Below, piece by piece: positions 7,765 through 16,623 of a stretch of 64,000 bases of DNA (its first letter is position 1; every line of letters starts with the position of its first letter). Under the pieces are notes generated by a model that made no database searches, was not told the origin of the DNA, and saw only the letters and a list, made by a program, of their open reading frames with translations. The position numbers were made by a program, and so were the translations under genes. The stretch spans positions 1-64,000 of the forward strand of contig NZ_JAVDDX010000005.1 in the NCBI RefSeq assembly GCF_030848575.1, in the 5' to 3' direction. Origin of the DNA: Haloarcula sp. H-GB4. Its GTDB lineage: Archaea; Halobacteriota; Halobacteria; Halobacteriales; Haloarculaceae.

Positions 7765-9980
7765 GTTCGAGTTCCTCTGCGCCACTAGGACAACGCTCTG
7801 GGGAGGTTCCGAATAGTCTCAAGTACGACAACGTCGTTGGGTTCGTCTGGGCCGGGTTCATGCTGCTGTTCCCGCCGATGATTGTCGATAGCGACAAGAT
7901 CCTCCCGAAGCGGTTCTGGGCGTGGCGCTACATCTACCTCGGGTTCGGACTGATTAGCGCGGCATTCTTCTATGACGTGCTGGTCCAGACACCCAGCGTC
8001 GCACTGCTGTTCCCGTTCGCACACGTTCTGGCTGCTATCTCGGTCGGGACACTGTTCGCTGACTTCACCGTGCCCGGATTGTCGCTGCCGATGGTCTCGT
8101 ACTCGACGACGGTGATTCTGTATGCTATTTCAGTCGGCATCGTGTTCTCCGGAGAACTGCTCCGCCGGACCTCGCCGGAAATGCTCGCGATGAACCGGTG
8201 GGACCACGACGACGGGGAGTCTGTCGTTCCACTGGAAGAGGTCTCTCACGAACACAACGAGGCTGAGATGCCGTTCACGCTCGATCAGGATGTCTCTACA
8301 GCCGTTGTGGGCGAGACTGGTTCGGGGAAGACGTCGATGATGAAGCTGCTGGCTTACCAGTTCCCGTACTACAGCGACACGGCGGTCATCGCCCACGATA
8401 CCGGCGAGGACTTCCAAGAGTTCTACGCGGAATTAGGCTTTGAGGTTCAGCGCATCCGCCACGAAGATAGCGATGTGGTCTGGAATCTGTTCAAGGATGC
8501 TGATTCGGAGTCAGACTTCCGTGAGGTCGCCGGCGCGATCTTCGGTGAGGCCGACGGCCATGACCCGTTCCACCGACCCGCCAAACAGACCTTCGCAGAG
8601 ATGCTGATGTATCTCCATCTCAGTGCGAAAAAGAACAATCGCCGCCATGCGCTCTGCCATGCCGATATCGTCTCCTTGCTCAACGAGGGCCACATTGCCC
8701 TCAAGAAAGCCCTCGACGAGTTTGACCGGCTGGACTCGGGTCACATTGACCCTGACAAGGGGAAAGGCGCACAGAATGTCTACCAGACGATCAAGGAGAA
8801 TGTCGACCCTGTCTTCACTGGCGACTTCGGGGAGTACGGGGAGTTCTCGCTGCAAGAGTACATCGAGAACCCGGAGGGGCGGGTCCTCATCATCGACTCG
8901 AACCCAACGGAACTGGAAACGCTCGGGCCGATGTACCAACTGCTCGTAGACTGGTCGATCCGCTATGCGATGAATTCTTCAAACCCGACGGTCCACATCC
9001 TCGACGAGATTGACGCGCTGCCGTCGCTCACGCAGGTAACGAACCTCACGGCCCGGGGACGGAAGCATAAGGCTCGCGCACTGGTCGGCGTCCAAACCAT
9101 CGGCCAGCTCAAGGACACGTACAGTACTATCTCTGGGATTGTGGGCAACTGCCCACAGGGAGTCTATTTCGGCCCGGGTGACACGGAGTCGACGGACTTT
9201 ATCCTCGACGAACTTGGCGAGAGTCGTCAGTACGACCGTTCTGAGATGGTGTCGATGAGCCACCAGGGGCGCGGCGAGAACCCACGAACGCAGGCTCGGG
9301 ACACGTACAAAGAGAAGGATAAGACGCCGATCACCTCTGGTCTGCTCCGAGACTTCCAGCCCGGTGAGTGCGTTGCCGTCTCTCGAACGACATGGGTCCA
9401 CGGCCAGTCGTATGAACTGGAGGACGTTCGCGATAGTCTTCCGGAACAGGGTGCGGAGTCACCGGGCAGTTCGGAACCGGAACCTTCCGAGGATGACACC
9501 GAACTGGAAGAACATGACAGTTGGCTCTCGCTCGCTCAGTCGCAACTCGGGGAATTGGTTCGTGAGTCAGACGATGAGATTGAAGACGACGACTCGACGA
9601 ACAGTGAGCCGGATCGTGACCATGACGTCGAGCCGACTGTCGACGCGACAGATGGGTTGGGCGACGACGATTCGAGCGACCCACTCGACCAGACAACAGC
9701 AAACACTGCTGTCACGTCTCCGGATGCAGACCACTCAAACCTATCAGATTCAGAAGACAAATCTACTGGTGTCGATCAAGGCCCAGACTCGGACGACAAC
9801 ACTGGGGGACTCTTCTCTGAGTCGGAGCCAAATCCCAGCATAGGCGGAACGGAATCTGCCGAGCAGGAAGGCGGTGAATCACCAACTGAATCAGACGCAG
9901 AGGGAGACTCAGATGAGACTGAAGATCGGGACGAAACCGAATCGAGAGAGCAGGGGCGAGACGTATCTGAGTTTATGTAA
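7761..9980 (+). CDS. virD4-like: VirD4/TraD-like type IV coupling ATPase
   Basis: About 739 residues from GTG 7761, chosen because it overlaps the relaxase stop (GTGA); GTG 7752 and 7755 are in frame upstream. Several hydrophobic helices occupy residues 25-135, then the ATPase domain with Walker A GETGSGKTSMM (about residue 183) and Walker B VHILDEIDALPS (about residue 411), followed by a conserved VGVQTIGQL segment typical of TraD/TrwB-type enzymes. Coupling proteins recruit the relaxase-DNA complex to the channel. Residues from about 555 to the end are a very acidic Ser/Asp/Glu tail. The last 20 codons recur, diverged, at 26387-26440, beyond the second secretion locus. Confidence 0.87.
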   Translation: MSSSSSAPLGQRSGEVPNSLKYDNVVGFVWAGFMLLFPPMIVDSDKILPKRFWAWRYIYLGFGLISAAFFYDVLVQTPSVALLFPFAHVLAAISVGTLFADFTVPGLSLPMVSYSTTVILYAISVGIVFSGELLRRTSPEMLAMNRWDHDDGESVVPLEEVSHEHNEAEMPFTLDQDVSTAVVGETGSGKTSMMKLLAYQFPYYSDTAVIAHDTGEDFQEFYAELGFEVQRIRHEDSDVVWNLFKDADSESDFREVAGAIFGEADGHDPFHRPAKQTFAEMLMYLHLSAKKNNRRHALCHADIVSLLNEGHIALKKALDEFDRLDSGHIDPDKGKGAQNVYQTIKENVDPVFTGDFGEYGEFSLQEYIENPEGRVLIIDSNPTELETLGPMYQLLVDWSIRYAMNSSNPTVHILDEIDALPSLTQVTNLTARGRKHKARALVGVQTIGQLKDTYSTISGIVGNCPQGVYFGPGDTESTDFILDELGESRQYDRSEMVSMSHQGRGENPRTQARDTYKEKDKTPITSGLLRDFQPGECVAVSRTTWVHGQSYELEDVRDSLPEQGAESPGSSEPEPSEDDTELEEHDSWLSLAQSQLGELVRESDDEIEDDDSTNSEPDRDHDVEPTVDATDGLGDDDSSDPLDQTTANTAVTSPDADHSNLSDSEDKSTGVDQGPDSDDNTGGLFSESEPNPSIGGTESAEQEGGESPTESDAEGDSDETEDRDETESREQGRDVSEFM

Positions 9981-10148
9981 CCGATCACTGCTATTGGCTC
10001 TTCTCTTTTGATAATAAAGCTAACACTTAGCTACCATTCTACGATCAGAATATCTGCCCTCTTCCTCATAATCAAATTTGTTCTGGGCGACTCTCCGCTC
10101 AAATATCAAAATTTGGTAAATTCCTTTATTTCTATCACTATCACCTCG

Positions 10149-10236
10149 AAATCGCAAGATGGCGTCGGTTTTGCCCGGTTTGAATCACCGGCACTGAATT
10201 ATCACCCTCCGACTGAACTAGTACCAAATCGCAAGA
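10149..10236 (+). other. Two AAATCGCAAGA motifs behind the coupling gene (possible transfer-origin element)
   Basis: AAATCGCAAGA occurs at 10149-10159 followed by TGGCGTCGG and at 10226-10236 followed by CGGCGGCGG. A third copy is at 26611-26621 in the right-hand repeat. Repeated short motifs in the non-coding DNA beside a relaxase operon are what an origin of transfer or accessory-protein binding region would look like. That function is inference; the repetition is seen directly. Confidence 0.4.
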
Positions 10237-10539
10237 CGGCGGCGGGGTAATTCACCGATATACCCGGATTGTTTACACTCTTTATCTTGTCCGCAGGGAT
10301 TCAGTCGTGAGGCGGATGAGTTTGACGAGAATACATAAGAAATAGAACATAGATATCGGTGGCGCATCGCGGAACTCGGATGGGGTGAGAGCTGCCCGCA
10401 CAGTCCTCGCAAGCACCTATTGGAATACAGATATATCTCGGCACACCTGGCAGTGTCTGAGTGGAACTGCACACGACGGGCCAACCCACACGAGAGTCAT
10501 GCGATTCCGGTGCCCCAAGCACGCCATCGGTTCACCGAC

Positions 10540-10705
10540 GTCCAGCGCCACGCCGATCACGGACCCATCCGAACTGAGCCAGAGTTGGCAGACCCACGTT
10601 CGAGTCGCGCTCACTTCGAGCCTTCATGGCGCACAACTCGCCACTCACTGACTGAGGTCCACACCACCTTGTCCGGAGCTTTGTATCTGAATCCTAATAG
10701 GTTAA
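10540..10705. repeat. 166-bp near-identical core of the flanking direct repeat (left copy)
   Basis: Begins GTCCAGCGCCACGCCGATCA and ends AATCCTAATAGGTTAA. It aligns without gaps to 26926-27091, with only scattered substitutions, and is much better conserved than the sequence on either side. It lies just beyond the truncated VirB6-like tail. The strong conservation suggests a recent exchange or a functional site such as an attachment or transfer site. Confidence 0.85.
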
Positions 10706-11000
10706 CCTCGCATTGGTTTCGTCGCAGATATTCATCGTAATTCGGGAGTTCGTTTGTGATGCCATTCCGGTTCTGGTAGTCTTGGTTGGCGTATTTATTG
10801 AGACCAATGGACTTGGCGACTCCGCTCTTGAAGCCGCCTGCGCCGCCGATGGCTGCAGCGGCGGCGATGGCGGGGAGGCCACCACTAGCCGTCCCAAGCA
10901 TGAGACCTGTACCACCACTCGTTGAGGTGGCTAATGGGTCCTGAACCGTGGTATTGGTCGCTGATGAACGGACACGAAACGGTCGCTGACACCGGTTTGG
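10611..11000 (-). pseudogene. Relic of the C-terminal tail of the VirB6-like protein at 13288-15135
   Basis: In the minus-strand frame the segment contains LMLGTASGGLPAIAAAAAIG followed by GGAGG and VAKSIGL, nearly identical to residues about 540-575 of the 615-residue protein. Upstream it reads SATNTTVQDPLATSTSGG, matching that protein near residue 395, so about 115 residues between are missing. After the tail the frame runs on into the conserved repeat and stops at 10611. It has no credible start and no membrane domain. It lies after a paralogue of the gene that follows the intact copy, so a block of genes was duplicated and this end decayed. Confidence 0.75.
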
Positions 11001-11025
11001 AATGGTTGCCGTCGTATTTGGTGCT

Positions 11026-11748
11026 CTATGTTGCACCGATACCATCGCCGACGATGTTGAGTTTCCCGATACCTTCGACGCGATACTCTGCCGGTGGGTC
11101 TTCGCCCATGTTGAGGTAGATATCCCGAATTTGGGCCATCAGGTGTGACATAATCACATCAGCGAATTCTTCTTCATACTCGAACCCGTCAGCGAATTCC
11201 AGTTCCGGCATCGCAAAGATGAGCTCCTTGTTGGGGTACGACGGATTCGAGCCGATGCGGTGCTCACTACCATCGGTGAGTTTGTAGTCGATAACCACGT
11301 CTGACACGTCGAGTACTTCGCTATCATCGAAGTGGACGGCTAAGTTGACGATAATCGACTCTTGGTTGACGGGACTATCGTCGATGTACTGCATCGGGTT
11401 TCTGAGCGCTTCGTAGTACTCCCGGAAATCTTCTAAGAATTGTTCCATGGGGTAGTTGCTGAATGCCTCGATACCAGCCTTGATGTGTTCTGGCCGCCAC
11501 ATCGGGCTCAGGATATCCGCCTCCGGGAACTCCTGTTGGGCCGCGAACCGTGCCCGAGCTTCGACCTGAGTCATTATTCGCTGCTCTTCATCGGTTCGTT
11601 CTTCTTTTTTATGTGGGTAATCTTCATTCTCATGACCTCGGACTGTACCATCCCACATTACAACTATCCAATGCCGTGAACCGTTTTCATCATATACCTC
11701 TACTCCAATTCCCTGTTCTGAGTCAGAACCAGTTATTTTTGTTTTCAT
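11026..11748 (-). CDS. Uncharacterised 240-residue protein, paralogue of 12558-13298
   Basis: Begins MKTKITGSDSEQ and shares with its 246-residue partner an N-terminal beta-rich domain (VEVYDENGSRHWIVVMWDGT), a shared ERTDEEQRIM segment, a YPMEQFLEDFREYYEA helix and a strongly conserved end (QIRDIYLNMGEDPPAEYRVE). It is acidic, lacks a signal peptide or membrane helix, and so is probably cytoplasmic. It follows the small Gly/Ala-rich gene with a 3-nt gap. I do not recognise the family. Its duplication beside secretion genes would suit an immunity or chaperone-like role, but nothing in the sequence proves this. Confidence 0.8.
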   Translation of the reverse strand: MKTKITGSDSEQGIGVEVYDENGSRHWIVVMWDGTVRGHENEDYPHKKEERTDEEQRIMTQVEARARFAAQQEFPEADILSPMWRPEHIKAGIEAFSNYPMEQFLEDFREYYEALRNPMQYIDDSPVNQESIIVNLAVHFDDSEVLDVSDVVIDYKLTDGSEHRIGSNPSYPNKELIFAMPELEFADGFEYEEEFADVIMSHLMAQIRDIYLNMGEDPPAEYRVEGIGKLNIVGDGIGAT

Positions 11749-11751
11749 GAA

Positions 11752-12147
11752 TTATCGAAGCTCATCAGTATCTGTTGTGCTACCGAAACCACTGGCACTC
11801 TCAGCAGCCCCTTGCGCTTCTTCGGCAGCCACTCTGGATTGAGCCATGCTTTGCTTGAAGTCTGAGTAGGCGCCAACGGTCAGGTCTGAGACAGCAGAGG
11901 CCGTGTTGGAAATGCCGTCCCGAAGGCCTTGCTTGTTCATTTGTTTTCCAGCGAAGGTGATTGTTCCGGCGAGGGCGACAGTCCCGGCGGCAACGGCGAG
12001 ACCGCCAGAGAGTCCGACTGCGGTGGCAGCGGCTCCGGCCACTGCGCCCCCGGCTGGCCCCATCATCTCCCCGAGGAGTTTGCGGCCCGACTGCATTGAA
12101 TCCTGTTCGTAGTCTCCCACGCCGACCGCATCGTGATTTGAGTTCAT
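11752..12147 (-). CDS. Small Gly/Ala-rich hydrophobic protein of the secretion locus
   Basis: 131 residues. The middle (about residues 30-68) is an unbroken Gly/Ala/Val hydrophobic stretch (VAGAAATAVGLSGGLAVAAG), followed by a helical charged C-terminus. The mix resembles the tail of the VirB6-like protein at 13288-15135, which also has a Gly/Ala hydrophobic block followed by a helical segment, although alignment is weak. It is directly followed by the 240-residue paralogue. Possible roles are a small secreted effector-like tip, a membrane-active peptide or a pilin-like subunit. I cannot decide between these from sequence. Confidence 0.65.
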   Translation of the reverse strand: MNSNHDAVGVGDYEQDSMQSGRKLLGEMMGPAGGAVAGAAATAVGLSGGLAVAAGTVALAGTITFAGKQMNKQGLRDGISNTASAVSDLTVGAYSDFKQSMAQSRVAAEEAQGAAESASGFGSTTDTDELR

Positions 12148-12185
12148 TAATCACTGGTGTCTCAAACGGAGCCGTTGGTTCACTA

Positions 12186-12419
12186 TTACTCCATATGCCT
12201 GTCATCCCAGACGTTGGTCACCGCCCCTCCAAGCATGACGAGAACCGCCCATTGAAGCGTCCAGATAAGCCCGATTACAGTGCCAGCGATGATCAATAAG
12301 AGCGAGACAATCATGTCGGGCACCTCGGGCCTGTCAGTCAAGTGCCGAACGTACATTCCAGTCCCAATAAACTGTGCCACTGCAAGCAGCCCGAATAGCC
12401 CCCAACTGTATTCGACCAT
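12186..12419 (-). CDS. Small membrane protein, 77 residues
   Basis: Three hydrophobic segments are visible (about residues 5-22, 34-52 and 54-70) with short charged connections. It starts with an ATG after an AT-rich stretch and lies in the minus-strand series between the two 240-residue paralogues. No motif is recognisable. Presence inside the secretion locus suggests a small inner-membrane accessory component. Confidence 0.65.
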   Translation of the reverse strand: MVEYSWGLFGLLAVAQFIGTGMYVRHLTDRPEVPDMIVSLLLIIAGTVIGLIWTLQWAVLVMLGGAVTNVWDDRHME

Positions 12420-12557
12420 TAATTCAATACAGCATTTATTTTGGAATATAATTTCTGATATTATCCTGCTAAAAACTCTGATTGCGTCTGTCTCTTTGCA
12501 TCAGTGCCAACGAGTCGGCCAGTCAGTGTTGGACTCTTCGCTTGTTCAGGTCTTGTA

Positions 12558-13298
12558 TCAGCCATCCGGCCGGGAGACAAGGCCATCGTGAAGGGTCGCC
12601 GTTTTGCCGATGCCTTCGACCTGGTATTCGGTGGGTGGTTCTTCGCCCATGTTGAGGTAGATGTCCCGAATCTGGCACATGAGATTGCTGACGACGAGTG
12701 CTTGGAATGACTCGGGGAACTCGAAATCATCACGTTCGAACGTTAGTGCTGGGAGCGTGACGACATGCGAGTCAGCGTGTGCAGGTTCATCAACATCTCG
12801 ATTCGTTACCTGCGTTTCCCCATTCTTGTCCGTGTATTGAATGGTTGTTGCTGAGGAGCCGATAAACTCATTATCATCTGAAATGTGGATGAGTTTTCGA
12901 ACCCGGTCAACGGATTGGACATCGTCGTTGATGCGCTCGCCCGTGTGGTCCCGAACGGCATCGTAATACTCGCGAAAGTGTTCAGCAAATGTCTCCGTGG
13001 GCAGGGTACGCATAACTTCCATCGCTCGCTCTATCTCGCCCGGGAGCCAGGCCGGGTCTTCAATAATGTCTTCGTCTTCGAAGTGAGCGTGTGCCGCGTA
13101 TTCAGCGCGTATGCGGACCTGCTGCATGATCCGCTCTTGTTCGTCCGTGCGCTCTGAAGCCTCAAGAGGGTATGTCTCTTGTGCGTGATTGAGTACTGTC
13201 CCATCCCAATTTATTCTGATTATGTGTCTGTCGCCGTTATTATCGTATACTTCTACACTGCAATCTTCCTCGTCATGGCCGCGTATTTCAGTTTTCAT
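12558..13298 (-). CDS. Uncharacterised 246-residue protein, paralogue of 11026-11748
   Basis: Begins MKTEIRGHDEED and ends close to the shared string QIRDIYLNMGEEPPTEYQVE, nearly the same as in its partner at 11026. The start overlaps the end of the VirB6-like gene by 11 bp, so translation of the two is coupled. Acidic, soluble-looking, no catalytic motif seen. The repeated arrangement (membrane or hydrophobic protein followed at once by this family, here and at 11752/11026) suggests it works with the product of the gene just before it. Confidence 0.82.
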   Translation of the reverse strand: MKTEIRGHDEEDCSVEVYDNNGDRHIIRINWDGTVLNHAQETYPLEASERTDEQERIMQQVRIRAEYAAHAHFEDEDIIEDPAWLPGEIERAMEVMRTLPTETFAEHFREYYDAVRDHTGERINDDVQSVDRVRKLIHISDDNEFIGSSATTIQYTDKNGETQVTNRDVDEPAHADSHVVTLPALTFERDDFEFPESFQALVVSNLMCQIRDIYLNMGEEPPTEYQVEGIGKTATLHDGLVSRPDG

Positions 13299-15135
13299 AA
13301 TCTTTCACATTTTCACTGTCGAAGCCACTACCAGCTTCAGCATCGCCAGTCGCTCTCTGAGTGTCTTTCTGGCCCGGTGAGAAGCCAACCCAATCGCGGA
13401 CACTGTCAGCGACATTGCTGGCGTCTTTCGGAACTTCGTTTTTGATACCATCCAAGCTCTGGTAGTCTCTGTCGAGCTTATCGAGACCAATGGACTTGGC
13501 GACTCCGGTCCCGAAGCCGCCTGCGCCGCCGATAGCCGCAGCGGCGGCAATGGCGGGGAGGCCACCACTAGCCGTCCCAAGCATGAGACCTGCACCAGCA
13601 ATCCCGCCTTTTGCGATTGACTTGAACGCACCTTTCTTGCCGCCGGCTTTGAGGTGGTCGCTGAAGTCTTTGTCGCCAATTTCGCCGATGCCTTCGCTCA
13701 GCGCATCGATGTTGTCATTCTCGAAGGCCTGTTCGATAATTTCTTGTTGGACCTCCTCTGATTTCTGGCGGAACTCGTAGCTGCTCATCCCGTCGAGGTC
13801 ATGTTTCTGGGCAGGGTCCTCATCCGTCCCGTGGCCCGGTTTATCTCTGATGTCCCGCACGGACTCCATCTGGTATGAGGAGTCGCTGACCGACGGCTCT
13901 GATGGCTGTGAGTCAGCACTGCCACCATCCGGAGCCACTGCTGAGGTGGCTGACAGCTCCTGGGCCGTGGTATCGGTCGCTGCTGAACCCGGCTGGCCGT
14001 CATCAGATCTCCCACCCGTTGGGTCGGTCGAGGGGACAACGCCTCCAGACGACGGCCCGGAGCCGCCACCCCCACTGCCACCGATGCCGACCGCGCCAGC
14101 AACTGTGTTTTTGCCCTTCGACAGGCCCTTCGAGGCACTCCCCATAGCCATCTGGGCAGCGCCACCCAGCGAACCAGCGAACATCGACAGGGTGTACATT
14201 ATGGTCAGGCCAGCCATCGCAGCAATTGTCATGGCTGGCATTGCCATCTGAATCAATGGGTTCGGACCGCTGGCGAAGACCGCTGTGGTGGTCCCACCTG
14301 TTGCTCCGCCGCTGAAGGTTGAGAGTGTTCTGGAGGTGAATTTTGTGCCAACGGCGAAGATACCCGCGATGAGTATCCCACCCGGAATCAACATCCCGGT
14401 TGCTTTGAACAGTTTCTCGGCCAGTTCTTTCCCGTACTTGAGCGGCCCAACGTCAGCCACCCAGAAGAGTATCAACAGCGGGAACAGCCCGTATGTGAGA
14501 CACACCACCACCTGTCTGGCGACCAGGACGACGAACAACAGGACCTGTGAGAGCACCACGACGAGCAAAATCGCGATTCCGTACAGCAACAGCACAAACG
14601 ACCCTGCGGAGGTCTGTGCAACAGGATTGCTCGGCAAGTTAGCGTTCAGACTGACGCCTTTGAGGAACAGGTCGATACTCTCATTCGAGATCGCAAACGC
14701 CCACGCGAAGGCGCCACGACTAAACAGCGTGCCAGACCCGGGTGGGTTGACGATGAACAGCGACAGTGTCGCCGCCAACGCTCGTGACATAAACCGATAC
14801 GGGTCCATCTTCTCGTTGTCAGGGAACAACTGGAACAGTCCCAGATATGCCAGTCCGAAGACTCCCAACAACGAGAAGTAAATCACCATCGAGAGATCCC
14901 ACATGCTCTGGAACTCGTCAAGCAACGACGGCTCCAGTTGTAGCATCTCGGAAAGGACGCTCGAAAACAGGATCTCGATCAGCTCGAACACTGCTTTGAA
15001 CAGTTGTTCATTAATCCACGTGATGAGACTCTCAAGCCCGATGTCAACGACCAGAAGCGGAGCTACGAGTGACACAGCCAGCCGCTGACCGTGCGTTGAC
15101 TCGTCCTCCAGACGCCCTGGCCCCGACCCTGCCAT
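13288..15135 (-). CDS. VirB6/TrbL-like membrane protein with long variable tail
   Basis: 615 residues. About seven hydrophobic segments lie between residues 20 and 345. It shares many signature strings with the next gene (15195-16571): FQLFP followed by DPYRF, IVNPPG, GAFAWAF, LLVARQVVV, and GPLKYG, so they are clear paralogues. Residues about 350-500 are a Ser/Gly/Asp-rich linker, then comes a Gly/Ala hydrophobic tail (residues 535-570) that recurs as a relic at 10611-11000. VirB6-type proteins form part of the membrane channel of type IV secretion systems; the extended tail may be exposed or translocated. Function is by topology and context. Confidence 0.75.
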   Translation of the reverse strand: MAGSGPGRLEDESTHGQRLAVSLVAPLLVVDIGLESLITWINEQLFKAVFELIEILFSSVLSEMLQLEPSLLDEFQSMWDLSMVIYFSLLGVFGLAYLGLFQLFPDNEKMDPYRFMSRALAATLSLFIVNPPGSGTLFSRGAFAWAFAISNESIDLFLKGVSLNANLPSNPVAQTSAGSFVLLLYGIAILLVVVLSQVLLFVVLVARQVVVCLTYGLFPLLILFWVADVGPLKYGKELAEKLFKATGMLIPGGILIAGIFAVGTKFTSRTLSTFSGGATGGTTTAVFASGPNPLIQMAMPAMTIAAMAGLTIMYTLSMFAGSLGGAAQMAMGSASKGLSKGKNTVAGAVGIGGSGGGGSGPSSGGVVPSTDPTGGRSDDGQPGSAATDTTAQELSATSAVAPDGGSADSQPSEPSVSDSSYQMESVRDIRDKPGHGTDEDPAQKHDLDGMSSYEFRQKSEEVQQEIIEQAFENDNIDALSEGIGEIGDKDFSDHLKAGGKKGAFKSIAKGGIAGAGLMLGTASGGLPAIAAAAAIGGAGGFGTGVAKSIGLDKLDRDYQSLDGIKNEVPKDASNVADSVRDWVGFSPGQKDTQRATGDAEAGSGFDSENVKDYEN

Positions 15136-15194
15136 CTACTTCATTTTTATATTTCTTTGTATTAATATTTTCTATACAATACTAAAATAATTCC

Positions 15195-16571
15195 TCAGTC
15201 GGATGTCCTTCGCTGTGATCGTGAGCCTGTTTCGGAGTCCGCCGCGGAATCACCTGATTCGGCCTGCTGTTCGGATTGAGCGGTCGAGACATCCGTCAGC
15301 GATTGTGCGCTTGGGGACATGGTACTGGCAGACCTACCCGAGGCTTGATTGCCAGCAGTTCCACCCGGCTTAACGCCAGCCTTCGCTCGCTTCTTGACGC
15401 CTTTTTTCGCTTGGTTCATCCCTTTCTTTGCAGTCGCTTTCACGCCCTTCTTGACTCCCTTCTTTGCAACCATTTTCCCGCCCTGTCCAGCGAGTGATGC
15501 GGCAGCGCTTGCACCACTTGTTGCAACCGCGGCACCGACCTGTGCGATGCCTGTGACAGCACTTCCCACAACGCCTAACATCTGTGTCAGCATCAGTGTC
15601 GGGAGGACGAGAATCCCGATGATGATGACGGCTTTGATAAGGAAATTAAGGATCACATCGCCACCACCTGAGCTAGCGAACACACCGCCCTGGACAGGCG
15701 GTCCACTTACTGCTGATTGAGCCGGTGGCGTTCCACCAGCGAATATTTGACTACTTCCACTGATGAGGCCGAGTCCGACGGTAAATACGGCCGCTATGAG
15801 GATACCACCAGCAAGAAGCATCGTCGAGGTCTTGAACATTTTCGACGCGAGCTTACTCCCGTATTTGAGCGGCCCATGGTCGACTACCCACAAGATAATA
15901 AGTACCGGATACAGCCCATATGTGACCAGAACTATCACTTGTCGTGCCACGAGCAGGACTAGCAAAACGATTTCAGCAAGAAGTATTACCTTGCCGATGA
16001 GGATGCCCGCTGCAAGCAACATAAAGGGACCGCTCAGCGCACCAGCGATTGTGCCACTCTGGAAGGAAATAGATGTGCCAACCTGACTGAGATACCATTC
16101 GGAGAGATTATTTGTGACGACAAAGGCCCACGCAAATGCTCCCTTGCCGAAGAGATTCGCACCCCAGCCCGGTGGATTCACAATCCAAATTGATGTCGTT
16201 GCAGCGAGAGCACGAACACCAAACCGGTAGGGATCCGTCTTCTCTGTACTGGGGAACAACTGGAACGACCCAAAGATTGATACTGCATACAACGAAAGCA
16301 GCGCGAGATGGATTGTCACGCTGACCTGATATATTGATTCGAACTGCTGGAGGTACGAAGGATCGATCCGGAGAAACTCTTCTATGATATCTGAGAATAG
16401 CTTCACTATAAGATCGAATATGGCGGCGAATACGCTGTTAGCGAAATCTCGAAGGGGATCTCTGAGACCGGCAAGAACCAGTGGGACCGGCTGGTCGGTA
16501 GCGGCGGGGAAGACAGTTAGCGGCAACTGAGTGTGTTCTAGCACAGACCTGATTTGAAAGGTGAAACTCAT
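15195..16571 (-). CDS. VirB6/TrbL-like membrane protein, paralogue of 13288-15135
   Basis: 458 residues with the same core as its neighbour: a helical N-terminus, FQLFPSTEKTDPYRF, IVNPPGWG, GAFAWAF, LLVARQVIVLVTYGL and DHGPLKYG, then two further hydrophobic segments near residues 290-330. The tail is different: a Lys-rich stretch of repeated KKGVK units (residues 375-415) and an acidic Ser-rich end. The basic tail could contact DNA or the ATPase. It sits 59 bp upstream of its paralogue and 52 bp downstream of the third membrane protein, in one operon. Confidence 0.75.
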   Translation of the reverse strand: MSFTFQIRSVLEHTQLPLTVFPAATDQPVPLVLAGLRDPLRDFANSVFAAIFDLIVKLFSDIIEEFLRIDPSYLQQFESIYQVSVTIHLALLSLYAVSIFGSFQLFPSTEKTDPYRFGVRALAATTSIWIVNPPGWGANLFGKGAFAWAFVVTNNLSEWYLSQVGTSISFQSGTIAGALSGPFMLLAAGILIGKVILLAEIVLLVLLVARQVIVLVTYGLYPVLIILWVVDHGPLKYGSKLASKMFKTSTMLLAGGILIAAVFTVGLGLISGSSQIFAGGTPPAQSAVSGPPVQGGVFASSGGGDVILNFLIKAVIIIGILVLPTLMLTQMLGVVGSAVTGIAQVGAAVATSGASAAASLAGQGGKMVAKKGVKKGVKATAKKGMNQAKKGVKKRAKAGVKPGGTAGNQASGRSASTMSPSAQSLTDVSTAQSEQQAESGDSAADSETGSRSQRRTSD

Positions 16572-16623
16572 TGTCTTCCCCCGGAGCAGAACTGTCGATA
16601 CGCGCTGGCTGCACAGGTACCTG

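Larger units (their letters stand above)
9920..10755. repeat. Left copy of a long diverged direct repeat carrying the coupling-gene 3' end
   Basis: This stretch contains the last 20 codons of the coupling-protein gene, an AT-rich spacer, and a conserved block, and can be aligned with 26384-27135 in the same orientation. Shared landmarks in order are GAAGATCGGGACGA, the ending GAGTTyATGTAACC, the motif AAATCGCAAGA, TACACTCTTTA, a TGGAACATAGA-like string, and then the 166-bp near-identical core. Apart from the coupling gene end there is no clear coding sequence from 9981 to 10610. The pair brackets the second secretion locus. Confidence 0.8.
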
